From assembly GCA_025041195.1 (NCBI GenBank), contig JAKCFM010000001.1:1488001-1552000 (forward strand): a DNA stretch of 64,000 nucleotides. The letters are read 5' to 3'. The notes below the pieces were generated by a model. It made no database searches and was not told the origin of the DNA. It worked only from the letters and a program-made list of their open reading frames with translations. The DNA is from Halobacteriales archaeon YIM A00013. GTDB taxonomy: Archaea > Halobacteriota > Halobacteria > Halobacteriales > Haloarculaceae. Below, one piece after another: positions 1-9,556 of the stretch (position 1 is its first letter; every line of letters begins with the position of its first letter). Both the position numbers and the translations under genes were made by a program.

Positions 1-460
1 AGTCGTTCGGGCTGATCGAATCATCGTCGGTCAGCAGCGTCCGTCCGTCGTGCAGACCGAGCTGGATCTGCCCACCGCCGACGTGGTGCTTTTCGGTCAC
101 TTTGCCGAGCTTGCCGTCAGTATCGGCCACGTCGATCGGCGTCAGTGCGAGTCGACCGCCCTCGTCCGGGAACACCCGGTAGAACTCCTCGCGGTCGCCA
201 AAGCCGACGATGTCGAACATGCCGACAGGGCGTCGGACGTCGGACGGCACGTCGCCGTTGACATGCACGCTGCCCTGTTCGAGGGCGTACTGTGCCTCTT
301 TTTTCGAGGCAACGTAGCCGAGCACGTCCCGGAGCACGATGAGGAGGGGAACGCCCGCCTCGCCGTGTGGGCCACCACTGGCTTTGACCGTGTAGTGTTG
401 TTCTTTGCGCGCGATCGGCCACGTCTTCGGGACGGAGAGTCGCTTCTGGTGCTTACTCAT
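1..460 (-). CDS. rps4e: 30S ribosomal protein S4e (3' end outside window)
   Basis: Minus-strand reading from the ATG at 460 begins MSKHQKRLSVPKTWPIARKE, the typical S4e start, followed by an S4-like RNA-binding stretch (ASKKEAQYALEQGSVHVNG, about residues 50-70) and the central S4e region. The gene runs off the left edge, so the C-terminal KOW part is not visible. Its start codon lies inside the end of the L24 gene (8-bp overlap ATGAGTAA), which suggests translational coupling. S4e is an archaeal/eukaryotic small-subunit protein and this is its usual place in the spc-type operon. Confidence 0.95.
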   Translation of the reverse strand, partial: MSKHQKRLSVPKTWPIARKEQHYTVKASGGPHGEAGVPLLIVLRDVLGYVASKKEAQYALEQGSVHVNGDVPSDVRRPVGMFDIVGFGDREEFYRVFPDEGGRLALTPIDVADTDGKLGKVTEKHHVGGGQIQLGLHDGRTLLTDDDSISPND

Positions 461-812
461 CGTTTGCCTCCGTGAGACGCGCCTCCCGCACGTCGTCGTC
501 GAGATCCAGGTCCGTTACCTGTACGTTGCTCGCATCGAGCGGCCGGGCGACCTCTTCGCCGTCAGCCGTCTCAAGCGTAACGTCCTCGACTGCGATCGTG
601 CCCTCGCTCAGATCAACATTGACGACCTCGCCGTCCGTGCCAGCGAAATCGCCGCGCTGGACGGTGACAGTGTCGCCTGCGTTGACCCGGACCGAGCGCT
701 GGTCGTACTCCTCGCGCAGTTCGGGCGCGAGTGGTGCACGAACCTGCTTGTGGCGCTGGTGCAGGGGCGCATCACGTGTATTTTCACGTTGTTTGTGTGG
801 TTGTCGAGTCAT
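453..812 (-). CDS. rpl24: 50S ribosomal protein L24
   Basis: 119-residue protein with the KOW motif region (VRVNAGDTVTVQRGDFAGTDGEV, about residues 40-62) typical of uL24, an early-assembly large-subunit protein. The N terminus is basic (MTRQPHKQRENTRDAPLHQR) and the rest acidic, as in haloarchaea. It lies 7 bp downstream of L14 in transcription order and overlaps the S4e start by 8 bp, so it is part of one operon. Length matches the family. Confidence 0.96.
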   Translation of the reverse strand: MTRQPHKQRENTRDAPLHQRHKQVRAPLAPELREEYDQRSVRVNAGDTVTVQRGDFAGTDGEVVNVDLSEGTIAVEDVTLETADGEEVARPLDASNVQVTDLDLDDDVREARLTEANDE

Positions 813-819
813 GATTAGC

Positions 820-1218
820 CTAGACGATCATCGTCGCCGTGCTGGCGACGCTACCGAATCGTTCAGCGACCTCTCGTGCGATTGGACCCTTGATTTCAGT
901 GCCGCGTGGATCTTGATTCTCATCAACGATCACTGCAGCATTGTCTTCGAATTTTACGCGGGTCCCATCCGGTCGTCGGATCGACTTGCGCTGTCGAATG
1001 ACGACCGCTTTGAGCACCTGTCGTCGCATCTCTGGGGTGCCTTTCGTGATTGAAACGGTCACGAGATCACCGAGTCCGGCTTTCGGGTGGCGGTTTTTCG
1101 TGCCACCGTAGCCATCGACGCTGGTGATCTTCAGCTCACGAGCACCCGTGTTGTCCGCACACGTCAACAGCGAGCCCTTCTCTAGGCCCTGCGTAACGTC
1201 TGCTTTGAGTGCGCGCAT
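820..1218 (-). CDS. rpl14: 50S ribosomal protein L14
   Basis: 132 residues. The uL14 core is clear: [18 protein letters not shown] near the N terminus, then [11 protein letters not shown] and the basic stretch with VVIRQRK. uL14 sits at the subunit interface and contacts 16S rRNA. The start overlaps the S17 stop by one base, and the gene lies between S17 and L24, the canonical archaeal order. No anomalies seen. Confidence 0.97.
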   Translation of the reverse strand: MRALKADVTQGLEKGSLLTCADNTGARELKITSVDGYGGTKNRHPKAGLGDLVTVSITKGTPEMRRQVLKAVVIRQRKSIRRPDGTRVKFEDNAAVIVDENQDPRGTEIKGPIAREVAERFGSVASTATMIV

Positions 1219-1571
1219 TAGTGCTCACCCTCCTCGGCCGCGGAAACCTCAACCACGACGTGGGATTTCGTCTTCGAGAGCGGTCGCGTCTCTGCTATTT
1301 TCACATCATCGCCGACAGAAAGCGGCTCAAGCACTTCCGGCACGTGTGCCGGAATGCGCGAGCGTCGCTTCATGTATCGGTCGTACTTCGGCACGTTGAC
1401 CTCGTACTCCCGCTCGACGATGACGGTTCGTTGCATGTCCGTCGAGACGACTCGCCCCTCAATCACCTGACCGCGAACGGGCAGCTGACCGAAGAACGGG
1501 CACGTCTCATAATCGTAGTCCTCCGGATTGTCTGGTTCCGGTGGGTGTGCTACGTCGAGTCCTATTGCCAT
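1218..1571 (-). CDS. rps17: 30S ribosomal protein S17
   Basis: 117 residues with the uS17 OB-fold pattern: [20 protein letters not shown] in the middle and the later [13 protein letters not shown] and [20 protein letters not shown] segments, where S17 binds 16S rRNA. The archaeal N-terminal extension ([23 protein letters not shown]) is present. It overlaps the 3' end of the Rnp1 gene by 10 bp, suggesting coupled translation. Confidence 0.97.
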   Translation of the reverse strand: MAIGLDVAHPPEPDNPEDYDYETCPFFGQLPVRGQVIEGRVVSTDMQRTVIVEREYEVNVPKYDRYMKRRSRIPAHVPEVLEPLSVGDDVKIAETRPLSKTKSHVVVEVSAAEEGEH

Positions 1572-1849
1572 TGTGAACCTCCAGTGCGCTCGGTGCGTCG
1601 GGCTGGTCTGGCGATCAGTCGTTCACCGTCGACGAAGACCGTCGAATCGGCCTCTGGAAGACGGAATGCGAACGTCGCGATAGCCTTTGGCACCTGGCGC
1701 GTCCGAGCCCCATCGCGAATCACGAGGGTATTGGTCGTCTCATTGACAACCGGTCCGTGACAGTCAACGAGCGTTGGATCTGTCGACTCTGTGACCCGCG
1801 CGTGCAGGCCGATGAGTTCGTGTCGTGCGATGGTCTCGGGTGTAATCAT
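1562..1849 (-). CDS. rnp1: Ribonuclease P protein component 1 (Rpp29/Pop4 family)
   Basis: Starting at the ATG at 1849 the protein has 95 residues: MITPETIARHELIGLHARVT, then LVDCHGPVVNETTNTLVI, matching archaeal Rpp29, a Sm-like-fold RNase P subunit that acts in 5' maturation of tRNA precursors. A longer reading upstream exists but runs into the L29 gene on the same strand in another frame, so I reject it. Its place between L29 and S17 is the conserved archaeal position. Confidence 0.93.
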   Translation of the reverse strand: MITPETIARHELIGLHARVTESTDPTLVDCHGPVVNETTNTLVIRDGARTRQVPKAIATFAFRLPEADSTVFVDGERLIARPARRTERTGGSQWQ

Positions 1850-1856
1850 TGTCAGT

Positions 1857-2072
1857 CTATTCGTCGGTTTCGAGGTCGCCTTCTTCGCGCTGGATCGTCT
1901 TGATCCGCGCAATCGTCCGGCGAAGCTCTTTGATTCGACCCGGATTCTCGGGTGCACCACCGGTTGCCTGGACGGCACGATCGTTGAGCAACTCCGTCTG
2001 GAGTTCATCGAGCGCGTTCGTCCGTTCAGCTGGCGTCATATCACGCAGCTCATCAGTCCGGTAGATCGCCAT
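1857..2072 (-). CDS. rpl29: 50S ribosomal protein L29
   Basis: 71-residue, largely helical protein ([20 protein letters not shown], then [20 protein letters not shown]), the two-helix uL29 pattern with the family motif NPGRI+ELRR+IARI. uL29 sits near the exit tunnel on the large subunit. The first base of its start codon shares position 2072 with the last base of the S3 stop, so it is tightly coupled to rps3. Confidence 0.97.
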   Translation of the reverse strand: MAIYRTDELRDMTPAERTNALDELQTELLNDRAVQATGGAPENPGRIKELRRTIARIKTIQREEGDLETDE

Positions 2073-2962
2073 TATTCCTCACCCTCCGAGTCGTCGTCCG
2101 AATCATCCTCTGATTCCATCTCCTCCATCAGCGCTTCGGCCTCGGATTCGACTTCCTCTTCGAGTTCGTCCAGTTCCTCTTCGATCGATTCTTCAGGTTC
2201 TGGAGTATCAACGTCCTCCTCGGGAACTGCCTCCTCGATCACTTCTTCTGCGACGTCGGTGGATTCGTCAGCTTCGGCTGCTGGCTCTTCGGACGCTTCA
2301 TCCGGTTCGGCCAGTAGCTCTTCGACGCCTTCCTCCTCGGTCTCGACGACGTATTCTGAAACGTCAACGTCCTCGTGAACGCGGAAGTCATCGGGCAGCT
2401 CGGCTTCTGGTGGAATGATCTTCACCGTCACGCCGATCGTTCCCAGTTTCATCACTGCGACGGACTGGCCGTCATCGACGATCGCGTCGGCCGGTTCGCC
2501 GTTGTGTTTGATGTAGCCACGGTTGAACTTCTCAACGCGCGAACGCGCACCCGTGACTTTTCCTGAGAGGACGATCTCCGCACCGAGCGCGCCAGCATCC
2601 ATGATCCGGTCGATCGTGGTGTGACCCGCCTTGCGGAAGTACCAGCCACGCTCAAGTGCGTTTGCCAGCCGGTCGGCGACGATCTGTGCGTTGAGATCCG
2701 GTTCATCAACCTCCTGCACATCGATCTGCGGGTCGTCAAGATCGAACCGCTCTTCGAGCTGGGTGGTGATCTTCCGGATGTTCTTTCCGCCCTTGCCGAT
2801 GACCATCCCTGGTTTTTCGGCTTTGAGAACGATCTGCGTTCCCATCGGGGTCTGTGCGACCTCCATGCCACCGTAGCCAGCACGGTCGAGTTCTTCCTGG
2901 AAGAACTCGTTGATCTGCGTGCGCTGAATGCCGTTTTCGATGAACTGGTGTTCGTCTGCCAT
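2072..2962 (-). CDS. rps3: 30S ribosomal protein S3 with long acidic tail
   Basis: 296 residues. A type II KH domain is visible at about residues 15-90, with the binding loop [13 protein letters not shown], followed by the C-terminal uS3 domain ([20 protein letters not shown]). From about residue 200 the protein becomes a very acidic, low-complexity tail rich in Glu and Asp, common in haloarchaeal S3 and absent from short bacterial forms. Flanked by L22 and L29 with one-base overlaps. Confidence 0.97.
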   Translation of the reverse strand: MADEHQFIENGIQRTQINEFFQEELDRAGYGGMEVAQTPMGTQIVLKAEKPGMVIGKGGKNIRKITTQLEERFDLDDPQIDVQEVDEPDLNAQIVADRLANALERGWYFRKAGHTTIDRIMDAGALGAEIVLSGKVTGARSRVEKFNRGYIKHNGEPADAIVDDGQSVAVMKLGTIGVTVKIIPPEAELPDDFRVHEDVDVSEYVVETEEEGVEELLAEPDEASEEPAAEADESTDVAEEVIEEAVPEEDVDTPEPEESIEEELDELEEEVESEAEALMEEMESEDDSDDDSEGEE

Positions 2963-3423
2963 CAGTTATCCACCTCGCTGAGCACGAGTTCGACATCAAC
3001 CTGTGGGGTGTTCCACTCGGTTGCGCGCCCGAACGCTCGGGGCTGACGACCAGGTGATTCACCGACCTTGTGAGCAGCGACGTGATCGATCAGCATCGAT
3101 TCACCGTCAAAGCCCTGGTGGTTGGCGTTCGAAACGCCGTTTTCCAGCAGATCGAGAAACGCCTGCGCTGCCTTCTCAGGGTAGCGACCGGCGTCCCAGC
3201 CATCGATGTCGTTTCGGTGACCGACACCGGTGTTGTGGGATTTAAACGGCACCGAGCGCTCGCCAGCCACGACGGCCTCGAGATACTCGACGGCCTCGCC
3301 ACTGGTCTTCCCCTTGATCGCGCGTGCGATCTCCTTGCTGTGCTTGTGACTCATGTGACGCTCCCGGAGCATGGCTTTGGCCGTGGTGTCCGGATCCGCG
3401 TCGACACTGTAGCTGATTCCCAT
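2962..3423 (-). CDS. rpl22: 50S ribosomal protein L22
   Basis: 153 residues from the ATG at 3423 (MGISYSVDADPDTTAKAMLR). The archaeal uL22 features are present: SHKHSKEIARAIKGKTSGEA near residue 30 and the loop that lines the exit tunnel around GRQPRAFGRATEWNTP. A start 14 codons upstream would overlap S19 coding sequence, so I reject it. It lies between S19 and S3. Confidence 0.96.
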   Translation of the reverse strand: MGISYSVDADPDTTAKAMLRERHMSHKHSKEIARAIKGKTSGEAVEYLEAVVAGERSVPFKSHNTGVGHRNDIDGWDAGRYPEKAAQAFLDLLENGVSNANHQGFDGESMLIDHVAAHKVGESPGRQPRAFGRATEWNTPQVDVELVLSEVDN

Positions 3424-3424
3424 A

Positions 3425-3853
3425 TTATTTGAGTGGCACGAACTTCGAGGAGCGGGTCGCGCCAATACCTGCCTGGCCGTGCTCGACGGACGTGCGTGTC
3501 AGCACGAACTCGCCGAGATAATGCCCGAGCATCTCTGGTTCGACGTAGACCCGCTCGAACTCCTGGCCGTCGTACACAGCAAACGTCTTCTCGACGAACT
3601 GTGGCAGAATCGGCATGTCACGCAGATGCGTGCGGAGCGGGTCGTTGGCTGACTCCTCCTCGCCGCGGCCGTTTGCCTTTTCGAGCAGCTTCTGCTGTTC
3701 GTTGGTCAGACCGCGTTTGATACTTCGCCGCTTTCGTGCGGGTAGCAGTTCGGCGAACTCAGCAAGCTCCATCTCGCGGAGTTCTTCGAGCGTGTGGCCA
3801 CGGTAGGTGAACTCCTCGTCGGAGTCGCGGCCGATCTGGTAGTCCGTACTCAT
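3425..3853 (-). CDS. rps19: 30S ribosomal protein S19
   Basis: 142 residues. The archaeal S19/S15e-type N terminus ([20 protein letters not shown]) precedes the uS19 core: [19 protein letters not shown], then [18 protein letters not shown]. uS19 works in the 30S head beside S13. The start is the ATG at 3853, 5 bp after the L2 stop in transcription order. Canonical operon position. Confidence 0.97.
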   Translation of the reverse strand: MSTDYQIGRDSDEEFTYRGHTLEELREMELAEFAELLPARKRRSIKRGLTNEQQKLLEKANGRGEEESANDPLRTHLRDMPILPQFVEKTFAVYDGQEFERVYVEPEMLGHYLGEFVLTRTSVEHGQAGIGATRSSKFVPLK

Positions 3854-3858
3854 GGTCG

Positions 3859-4590
3859 TTATCTCCCCTTCCCGGTTTTTCCGGTTCTGCGCGAGGCGAT
3901 GTCACCGACCTTGCGGCCGGGTGGTGCATCGCGCGAGACACTCTTTGGCCGACCGGGGTGCTGGCGACCACCACCACCAAATGGGTGGTCCACTGCGTTC
4001 ATTGCCACACCACGAACACGTGGCCATTTCGTACCGCGCGCACGCATCTTGTGGTGTTTGTTACCGGCTTTGACGAACGGTTTCTCCGTCCGTCCACCGC
4101 CGGCGACCACGCCGATCGTCGCCCGACAGTCGGGCGAGAGGCGTCGCACTTCGCCGGATGGCAACTGAACGACCGCTGCGTTGCGGTCGTGGGTGAGCAA
4201 CGTTGCGCTCACGCCCGAGGCGCGAGCGAACTTGCCGCCGTCACCGGGCTGGCGCTCAACGTTACACACGGGAACGCCCTCAGGGATCTCTCGGAGTGAG
4301 AGCGTGTTCCCCACGGCGATCTCGGCGCTGATACCGACCTGAATCTCTTGACCGACCGTCACACCCTCCGGGGCGAGCACGAGTCGCTGGTCGCCGTCTT
4401 CGAATTCGACGGCTGCGACCGGTGCCGACCGGGCTGGATCGTGTTCGATATCCACAACCGTGCCCGCGACGAGATCGCCGTCGATCTCCTGGGCCGAGCG
4501 GTGTGAGAGGTCAGCCTTGTATCGATGGGATGGTGCACGGAACGTCGATGTACCGCGTCCACGGCGTTGTCCGAGAATGCGTCGTCCCAT
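3859..4590 (-). CDS. rpl2: 50S ribosomal protein L2
   Basis: 243 residues, beginning [20 protein letters not shown]. The uL2 OB-fold/SH3 region and the conserved C-terminal segment with [20 protein letters not shown] are intact, including the histidine-bearing loop implicated in peptidyl transferase assembly. Two bases separate its start from the L23 stop. Length fits archaeal L2. Confidence 0.98.
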   Translation of the reverse strand: MGRRILGQRRGRGTSTFRAPSHRYKADLSHRSAQEIDGDLVAGTVVDIEHDPARSAPVAAVEFEDGDQRLVLAPEGVTVGQEIQVGISAEIAVGNTLSLREIPEGVPVCNVERQPGDGGKFARASGVSATLLTHDRNAAVVQLPSGEVRRLSPDCRATIGVVAGGGRTEKPFVKAGNKHHKMRARGTKWPRVRGVAMNAVDHPFGGGGRQHPGRPKSVSRDAPPGRKVGDIASRRTGKTGKGR

Positions 4591-4592
4591 TC

Positions 4593-4850
4593 TCAGAACA
4601 CCCCAATTCTGGACGCCACTTCCTGTGCGTCATCGTCCGCGGAGAGGCGCACTGTGGCTTTTTTCGTTCCGTCAGGCGTGACCTGCGTCGTGACATTGAC
4701 GACATCGATCTCGAACTGCTCGGCGAGTGCCTCGGTGATATCCGGCTTCGAGGCATCGAGCGAGACGATGAACTCGAGTTTGTTCTCGAAATCCATCTTA
4801 TCCATCGCCTTTTCCGTTACGTTCGGATAGCGAATTACGTTCGTACTCAT
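4593..4850 (-). CDS. rpl23: 50S ribosomal protein L23
   Basis: 85 residues, [20 protein letters not shown] followed by [20 protein letters not shown], the compact archaeal uL23 fold that sits at the exit-tunnel mouth and serves as a docking site for SRP and other ribosome-associated factors. Its ATG overlaps the stop of L4 by 4 bp (ATGA). No anomaly. Confidence 0.97.
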   Translation of the reverse strand: MSTNVIRYPNVTEKAMDKMDFENKLEFIVSLDASKPDITEALAEQFEIDVVNVTTQVTPDGTKKATVRLSADDDAQEVASRIGVF

Positions 4851-5590
4851 TGGTCTGTGACCTCCTCGATTGCGCTCTCGGTAAAGACCGTGAGCCGACC
4901 AGGATGTCCACCCGGTGCAAGCGATTCGGCGTTGAGCTCTGCGGCCGTCGTCACATCGGCACCCGCCAGATTGCGGGCGGCAAGCGACGGCTCGTCGCTC
5001 GTCACAAACAGAATCGATTTTGGCTGTTTGTATTTGCGTCCACGGGTCGTTCCGCGACCAGCACGAATGCTTTTGCCGTCTTCTGCTCGCTCGATGTCAG
5101 CGTAGAGATCGAGCGATTCGAGCAGCTCGACGACCGCTCGCGTCTTTTCGAGCTCCTCAAACTCGTCGGAAACGACGATCGGTAGCTCATCTGCATCGAA
5201 CGCGTGACCGCGCTCTGCAACAACCGACGTGTCCGTCGTCGCCGCGATTGCGCTGTCAATTGCGAGGCGTCGTTCTTTGTCGTTGATCTTCTCACCGCGG
5301 TCGGCCTCTGCCTTCGGCGGGTGTGCACGGCGACCGCCGACGGTCTGTGGGACACGTCGACCGACGCTGTTCTGTCGTGGGACGTGTGCCATCCCGCGAC
5401 CGCTACCGAATGATTCTGCCGGCGTTCGCATGCCAGCATACTCATCAGCACCGTAATCTTGCGTGCGGTTGGCCTGGGCCGCCCGCACGGCACGCCCGAT
5501 GAGGTCGGGCCGAAGCGGCGTCTCGAACACTGCGGGGAGATCGATAGATCCCGCCTCGCTGCCGTCGAGATCGCGTACTGTCGTGTTCAT
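4847..5590 (-). CDS. rpl4: 50S ribosomal protein L4 (L4e/L1e family)
   Basis: 247 residues. The extended loop typical of archaeal uL4 is clear: [20 protein letters not shown] and then the basic [15 protein letters not shown] region, which reaches into the large subunit near the exit tunnel. The C-terminal part carries [20 protein letters not shown]. It overlaps L3 by 4 bp (ATGA) and L23 by 4 bp, so L3, L4 and L23 look translationally coupled. Confidence 0.97.
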   Translation of the reverse strand: MNTTVRDLDGSEAGSIDLPAVFETPLRPDLIGRAVRAAQANRTQDYGADEYAGMRTPAESFGSGRGMAHVPRQNSVGRRVPQTVGGRRAHPPKAEADRGEKINDKERRLAIDSAIAATTDTSVVAERGHAFDADELPIVVSDEFEELEKTRAVVELLESLDLYADIERAEDGKSIRAGRGTTRGRKYKQPKSILFVTSDEPSLAARNLAGADVTTAAELNAESLAPGGHPGRLTVFTESAIEEVTDQ

Positions 5591-6600
5591 CCTTGGTCAC
5601 TCTCCGTTGAAACGTATCGAACCTCCGGATCGAGCCGGGGGGTGTCGTTCGGTCGTACTGACGGACGGAAACGCACGAGGCGCTGTTTCGGACCGGGCAC
5701 GGAGCCTTTGATGAGCACGTGCTCGCCGTCGACTTCACCGTAGTTGATAAAGCCACCCGCAGGCGTCACCTCATCGTCGCCGATCGAGATGATACGCTTG
5801 TTCAGCTCGGTGCGCTGGTGGTAGCCAGTCTGTCCCTGCTGTGGGACAGTCGAGCGAACGCGGGACGGATTCCACGGACCGAGGTTGCCGATCCGTCGTC
5901 TCCAGCCCTGACGGGCGTGTTTGCCCTTGCGTTTTTGGACGCCCCATCGCTTGACGGGACCCTGGGTGCCTTTCCCTTTGGTGACACCGGAAACGTCGGT
6001 GTACTCACCGGCACGGAACACGTCCGAAACGGTGAGATCGCCGCCGTCTTCGAGCAGTTCAAGCCCGAATTCGAGGCGGTCTTCGAGGTAGTCACCCCCG
6101 ATGCGCGTTTCCATTACGTCCGGTTTTCGCTTCGGAACGGTTTGTAGCTCGGACGGCACGGTGTGGCTGATGAGTCGCACATCACCCAGTGTGCCATCTT
6201 CGAGTGCGTCCCGAACGGTCTGTTCATGCTGTTGGCTGTTGTCCGTCGACGGAAGATCAAGCGTCCGATCGAGATCATCGTGGAACTCGTCGGTCCAGAC
6301 TTCCGTGAGCGGACGGCTGCCGTACGGCGTGTCTTCGTAGGCTCGCAGGGCAACCGCACGCATTGGCGGGGTCTCGACGACCGTCACTGGGACGGTCTCT
6401 TCGATCCCCTCGCGTGGGGAGTCGGGATCGTCGTTGATGAGAACGACGTGGGACATACCGGCCTTGTATCCGGCAAAGCCCTGTACCCCGACCTGTCCGT
6501 CGTCGTCGGGCCAGGTGCTAATTCGCGGCACCTCACTCGACGCACGGACGCGTGGGCTAAAGCCCATCGAGCCTTTTCGTGGTCTGCTTGGCGTTGGCAT
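5587..6600 (-). CDS. rpl3: 50S ribosomal protein L3
   Basis: 337 residues, archaeal uL3 length. It starts [20 protein letters not shown] and has the conserved central motif [19 protein letters not shown] and the downstream [20 protein letters not shown] loop reaching towards the peptidyl-transferase centre. It follows the SPOUT methyltransferase gene by 13 bp and is the first ribosomal gene of the operon. Confidence 0.98.
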   Translation of the reverse strand: MPTPSRPRKGSMGFSPRVRASSEVPRISTWPDDDGQVGVQGFAGYKAGMSHVVLINDDPDSPREGIEETVPVTVVETPPMRAVALRAYEDTPYGSRPLTEVWTDEFHDDLDRTLDLPSTDNSQQHEQTVRDALEDGTLGDVRLISHTVPSELQTVPKRKPDVMETRIGGDYLEDRLEFGLELLEDGGDLTVSDVFRAGEYTDVSGVTKGKGTQGPVKRWGVQKRKGKHARQGWRRRIGNLGPWNPSRVRSTVPQQGQTGYHQRTELNKRIISIGDDEVTPAGGFINYGEVDGEHVLIKGSVPGPKQRLVRFRPSVRPNDTPRLDPEVRYVSTESDQG

Positions 6601-6613
6601 AGATTTTCAACAC

Positions 6614-7492
6614 TCACTCCAGATTGAGACAGGCGAGCGTCGCGAACAGAGCTTCTTCCGTTCGGATCGTCTCGCTGCCTTGTTGTGGAACCGTATTGAG
6701 CCAGAGATCGAACCGGGACCTGTCCGGTTGTGAGTCGTCAGCCGACGGTGTATCTCGCAGTTCGACCCCATCGGGGTCGATATCGAGGATCTTCGGAAGG
6801 CCGCGTTCTGGCGCACCGAACGCAACGGTAAACGATGGTTCGTCGCCCGGCGTTGCTCCTGTCAGTCGCTGTTGGAGCGTAGTGAGCGATTCGGTCGAGA
6901 GCTCCTCACCATAGCGCGAAGCGGCGATCCGCACGCCGCTGTCGGTACGATTGAGGGCCTCATCCATCGTGGCGCATTCGACGTGTACACCCGGTGGTGA
7001 TTCGTCGGGTATGATGCGCGCACGAAGCGGCTCTTCTGAAGCGATCCTGATGGTAACGCGTTCTCCCTGATCGACCGTCAGTGACGACGGGACGGGCAGA
7101 GAGATCGGGTGTTGCAGGCCGCAATTGACCCGGACGCGTCCGTCAGATCCGACCTCGGTCACGATTCCCTGTCTTAACGACCCCGGATCGTCTGATCCGG
7201 AGCCGGTCTGTGTAACAGCCAGGAGCGGCGGCATGACACCAACGTACTCTAGTTCGTCGCGCTGTCCCCACACCTCCTTTCGGAGGTAGGGGGGTGTGGC
7301 CGCATAGGCCAGGACAGTTCGAACGAACCCGTCACCCCATCTCGTCTGTCCATCCCGGTCGGGATAGACGACGAGACGGTCGATCCGAAACACGGTCGCC
7401 GCACGGGCGACGTATCCCAGTTTGCGGGTCGCCTCCCGTTTGTCGCGTGTTTCTCGGACCAACGATGACGGCACGAGTACAGTTTTTGTCAT
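6614..7492 (-). CDS. Putative SPOUT-class RNA methyltransferase (C9orf114/SPOUT1-like)
   Basis: 292 residues. The N terminus (MTKTVLVPSSLVRETRDKRE, then LGYVARAATVFRIDRLVVY) and the order of segments match the archaeal family fused of a SPOUT knot and an inserted OB-like domain (about residues 115-180: GIVTEVGSDGRVRVNCG). The C terminus FDLWLNTVPQQGSETIRTEE is the likely knot/SAM-binding part. The family sits just upstream of rpl3 in many haloarchaea, suggesting rRNA modification, but the target is not shown here. First gene of the operon. Confidence 0.8.
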   Translation of the reverse strand: MTKTVLVPSSLVRETRDKREATRKLGYVARAATVFRIDRLVVYPDRDGQTRWGDGFVRTVLAYAATPPYLRKEVWGQRDELEYVGVMPPLLAVTQTGSGSDDPGSLRQGIVTEVGSDGRVRVNCGLQHPISLPVPSSLTVDQGERVTIRIASEEPLRARIIPDESPPGVHVECATMDEALNRTDSGVRIAASRYGEELSTESLTTLQQRLTGATPGDEPSFTVAFGAPERGLPKILDIDPDGVELRDTPSADDSQPDRSRFDLWLNTVPQQGSETIRTEEALFATLACLNLE

Positions 7493-7543
7493 GCCGATTC
7501 GCTTCCTCGCTGTTCACTAGACTGTGCTGTCCATTCAGGACTC

Positions 7544-7557
7544 GGGATTAAAAGGAT
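7544..7557 (-). promoter_or_regulatory. Candidate promoter of the ribosomal operon
   Basis: Read on the minus strand, 7555-7546 gives CCTTTTAATC, a haloarchaeal TATA-like box. It lies about 55 bp before the methyltransferase start, leaving a leader of roughly 25-30 nt. It is the only obvious TATA-like element between that gene and the tRNA gene on the other strand. Motif evidence only. Confidence 0.4.
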
Positions 7558-7679
7558 AGCGCTTCAACATAGGAGTGTGACCGGCTCGCACGTGCTTTTA
7601 CGCATCGACAGCAAACCGCACGACGGAACAAGTTCGACACGTTTTTATTGATGACCGTGTTCCGGTAGAGTGTAGCTGG

Positions 7680-7750
7680 GCGCTGGTAGTGTAGTGGTAT
7701 CACGTGACCTTGCCATGGTCACAACCTGGGTTCAAATCCCAGCCAGCGCA
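7680..7750 (+). tRNA. tRNA-Gly (anticodon GCC)
   Basis: 71-nt cloverleaf without CCA. Acceptor arm GCGCTGG pairs with CCAGCGC and the discriminator is A. The anticodon stem TGACC/GGTCA encloses the loop TTGCCAT, giving anticodon GCC. The T arm is CTGGG-TTCAAAT-CCCAG. An A/T-rich TATA-like stretch (gtttttattg, about 7641-7650) lies about 30 bp upstream. No intron. Confidence 0.97.
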
Positions 7751-7978
7751 TGGACGGACAAGTGTTTTTGTGATTCCTTTTGTGAGTGAGCGATTATCTT
7801 GTGCCGGTTCAAATCGTTCTACAGTGGATATCGAAGGATTTTCAGAGCATTTCAGCTCAATATGATTGACTTTCGTTCGGTATCGTCGTAGGGTGTGATG
7901 AGCCGCGGACTGAGAAAGATAATGTAGCCGTCATACTGTGCGCTAACGCTTTAGGTAACACGCCCGTATTACCACCAT

Positions 7979-8272
7979 ATGTCCAACACAGACACCAGCA
8001 CGGATGGCGATCCAACAATGACGACAATCACGCTAAAGGTTCCACAGGCCTTTCTCGATGATCTTGATGCAACCTGGCGGGCCGAGAATTTTTCATCGCG
8101 CAGTGAATTCATGCGCTGGGCCCTCAGAGATGCAGTCAAACACCCCACGTTCACACGGAAAGGATGGAGAGACATTGCTGTGAGTGAACATCAGCTAGCC
8201 ACCGGTGAAGACACGTACAGCAGTGACGAAATTCGATCACTCAGCAGCGATACGAAGGATGAAGACGAGTGA
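7979..8272 (+). CDS. Ribbon-helix-helix antitoxin (CopG/RelB-like)
   Basis: 97 residues. After a 13-residue acidic lead, TMTTITLKVPQAFLDDLDAT followed by SSRSEFMRWALRDAV is a standard ribbon-helix-helix unit (strand, helix, helix, about residues 14-52); the C-terminal acidic half would wrap the toxin. It overlaps the downstream RelE-like gene by 14 bp, the classic antitoxin-first arrangement. A TATA-like element about 28 bp before 7979 suggests a leaderless start there; the internal ATG at 8018 is the alternative. Such antitoxins usually autorepress, so regulation by the pair is inferred. Confidence 0.78.
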   Translation: MSNTDTSTDGDPTMTTITLKVPQAFLDDLDATWRAENFSSRSEFMRWALRDAVKHPTFTRKGWRDIAVSEHQLATGEDTYSSDEIRSLSSDTKDEDE

Positions 8273-8549
8273 TGCAAGTTGGGACTGGGAGTTCACTGAG
8301 CCCGCAGTTCGTGAATATGAGACGCTACAATCACATGAACAAGAGAGAATTGTTTCCAAACTAGACGAAATCGTTTCTGACCAGTGGCGGGATCCTGATG
8401 CGTATCTAGAACCGCTCACAGGAGCTCCTCACTCAAAACTTCGGATCGGTGCGTTCAGACTCGGTTGCTCGATTACGCCTTCAGATGAAATCTTGCTTAT
8501 TTACACTATTGAAAAGCGATCGGGAGCCTACAAACCAGGCGATGACTGA
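8259..8549 (+). CDS. RelE/ParE-family toxin
   Basis: 96 residues from the ATG at 8259: SWDWEFTEPAVREYETLQSH, then a helix pair, PLTGAPHSKLRIGAFRLGCS and a final strand EILLIYTIEKRSGAY. The sequence order (beta, two helices, then a beta-sheet with the K/R-x-R-x-G-x-x-R motif) is that of RelE-type mRNA interferases. The R-x-G core (KLRIGAFRLG) is present, so it looks intact. It overlaps the antitoxin gene by 14 bp. ParE-type gyrase toxins share the fold, so the target is not settled. Confidence 0.75.
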   Translation: MKTSDASWDWEFTEPAVREYETLQSHEQERIVSKLDEIVSDQWRDPDAYLEPLTGAPHSKLRIGAFRLGCSITPSDEILLIYTIEKRSGAYKPGDD

Positions 8550-8569
8550 TATATCTAATTCAAGTCCGA

Positions 8570-9430
8570 TCAGTTAGTTCGATATCGTCGGAGACTAACA
8601 CCGATGACAAGTAGCGGAACCCCGAACACCAGCAGATACGGGGCCAGATACGCGAGGCCAACAACGAGTGCCCGGAAGACAGTCGCCACGCCATCGACCG
8701 ATTCCAGGAATGCTGCGACGATGCCCGTCTCGTACCACGCCGTTTGATCAGGTGATGTGGTCGATGGGCGTTCGGTCAGTTCGACGGTGAGCGTCGAATA
8801 CGCCACGCGGTCTTTCAACGCCGCTTGTTTTGCTTCGAGCCGTTCGATTTCGGATTGCACGGCAGAGAGCTTTTCGCTGACCGAAAGGACGGCCTCGGTA
8901 TCACTGGCGTTGGAATACAGTCCTCGCAATCGGTCGCGCTGGGAGCGGAGATTCTTCAACCGAGCGTTGAGGTCCGTGAGCTGGTCGGAGACGTCTGTGG
9001 AGTTACTTCGCGCGTGCGAGACGTTGCCGACCGCTTTCGTCTCCTCGAACACCGTCGTAAAGTTCTCTGCTGGCACTCGGTAGACGATCTCACTCCGGTG
9101 TTGCTGGCCATCACGACCGGCAAACGATTCACTCGACGCACTCACCGTGCCACCGTGGGCTCGAACGATCGACGTGATTCGCTCGCGGGATTGTGTAGTG
9201 TTTGAGACGCGCGTGTGCACGTCACCGGCTCGAACAATAGCCGACTCCACCGAGATGTCGTCACTCTCTGCCGATTGCTCGGCCTTGGCGTTCTCCCGAC
9301 TATCAGCCGCACCCGCAGGCGGCTCACCACCACCACCACTCAGGGCGGAATCTTGCGATGCGATCCCCCCGCATCCAGCGAGCATCACCAGGAGCGCGAG
9401 TATCACGACCGACTTCGTACGTATTTCCAT
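8570..9430 (-). CDS. DUF4349-like membrane-anchored lipoprotein
   Basis: 286 residues from the ATG at 9430, which gives a clean lipoprotein signal (MEIRTKSVVILALLVMLAGC, lipobox LAGC). Then comes an acidic linker, a region with the IVRAHGGTVSASSESF pattern of DUF4349, a coiled coil (about residues 135-200, LTDLNARLKNLRSQRDRLRG onward), a beta stretch VAYSTLTVELTERP and one C-terminal membrane helix with a short basic tail. The family function is unknown; the topology is a large extracytoplasmic domain anchored at both ends. It converges with the toxin gene. Confidence 0.75.
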   Translation of the reverse strand: MEIRTKSVVILALLVMLAGCGGIASQDSALSGGGGEPPAGAADSRENAKAEQSAESDDISVESAIVRAGDVHTRVSNTTQSRERITSIVRAHGGTVSASSESFAGRDGQQHRSEIVYRVPAENFTTVFEETKAVGNVSHARSNSTDVSDQLTDLNARLKNLRSQRDRLRGLYSNASDTEAVLSVSEKLSAVQSEIERLEAKQAALKDRVAYSTLTVELTERPSTTSPDQTAWYETGIVAAFLESVDGVATVFRALVVGLAYLAPYLLVFGVPLLVIGVSLRRYRTN

Positions 9431-9556
9431 GCCAACTATTGCCAACTGATTTGTAAACTCCTTGTGATAGGTAAAAATCCGATTGTCGCTATGACTCCCC
9501 GAAAGAGCGAAATCCTGGGGAAACAGTGATAATTTGGCTGTGAAAATGGTTACAGG

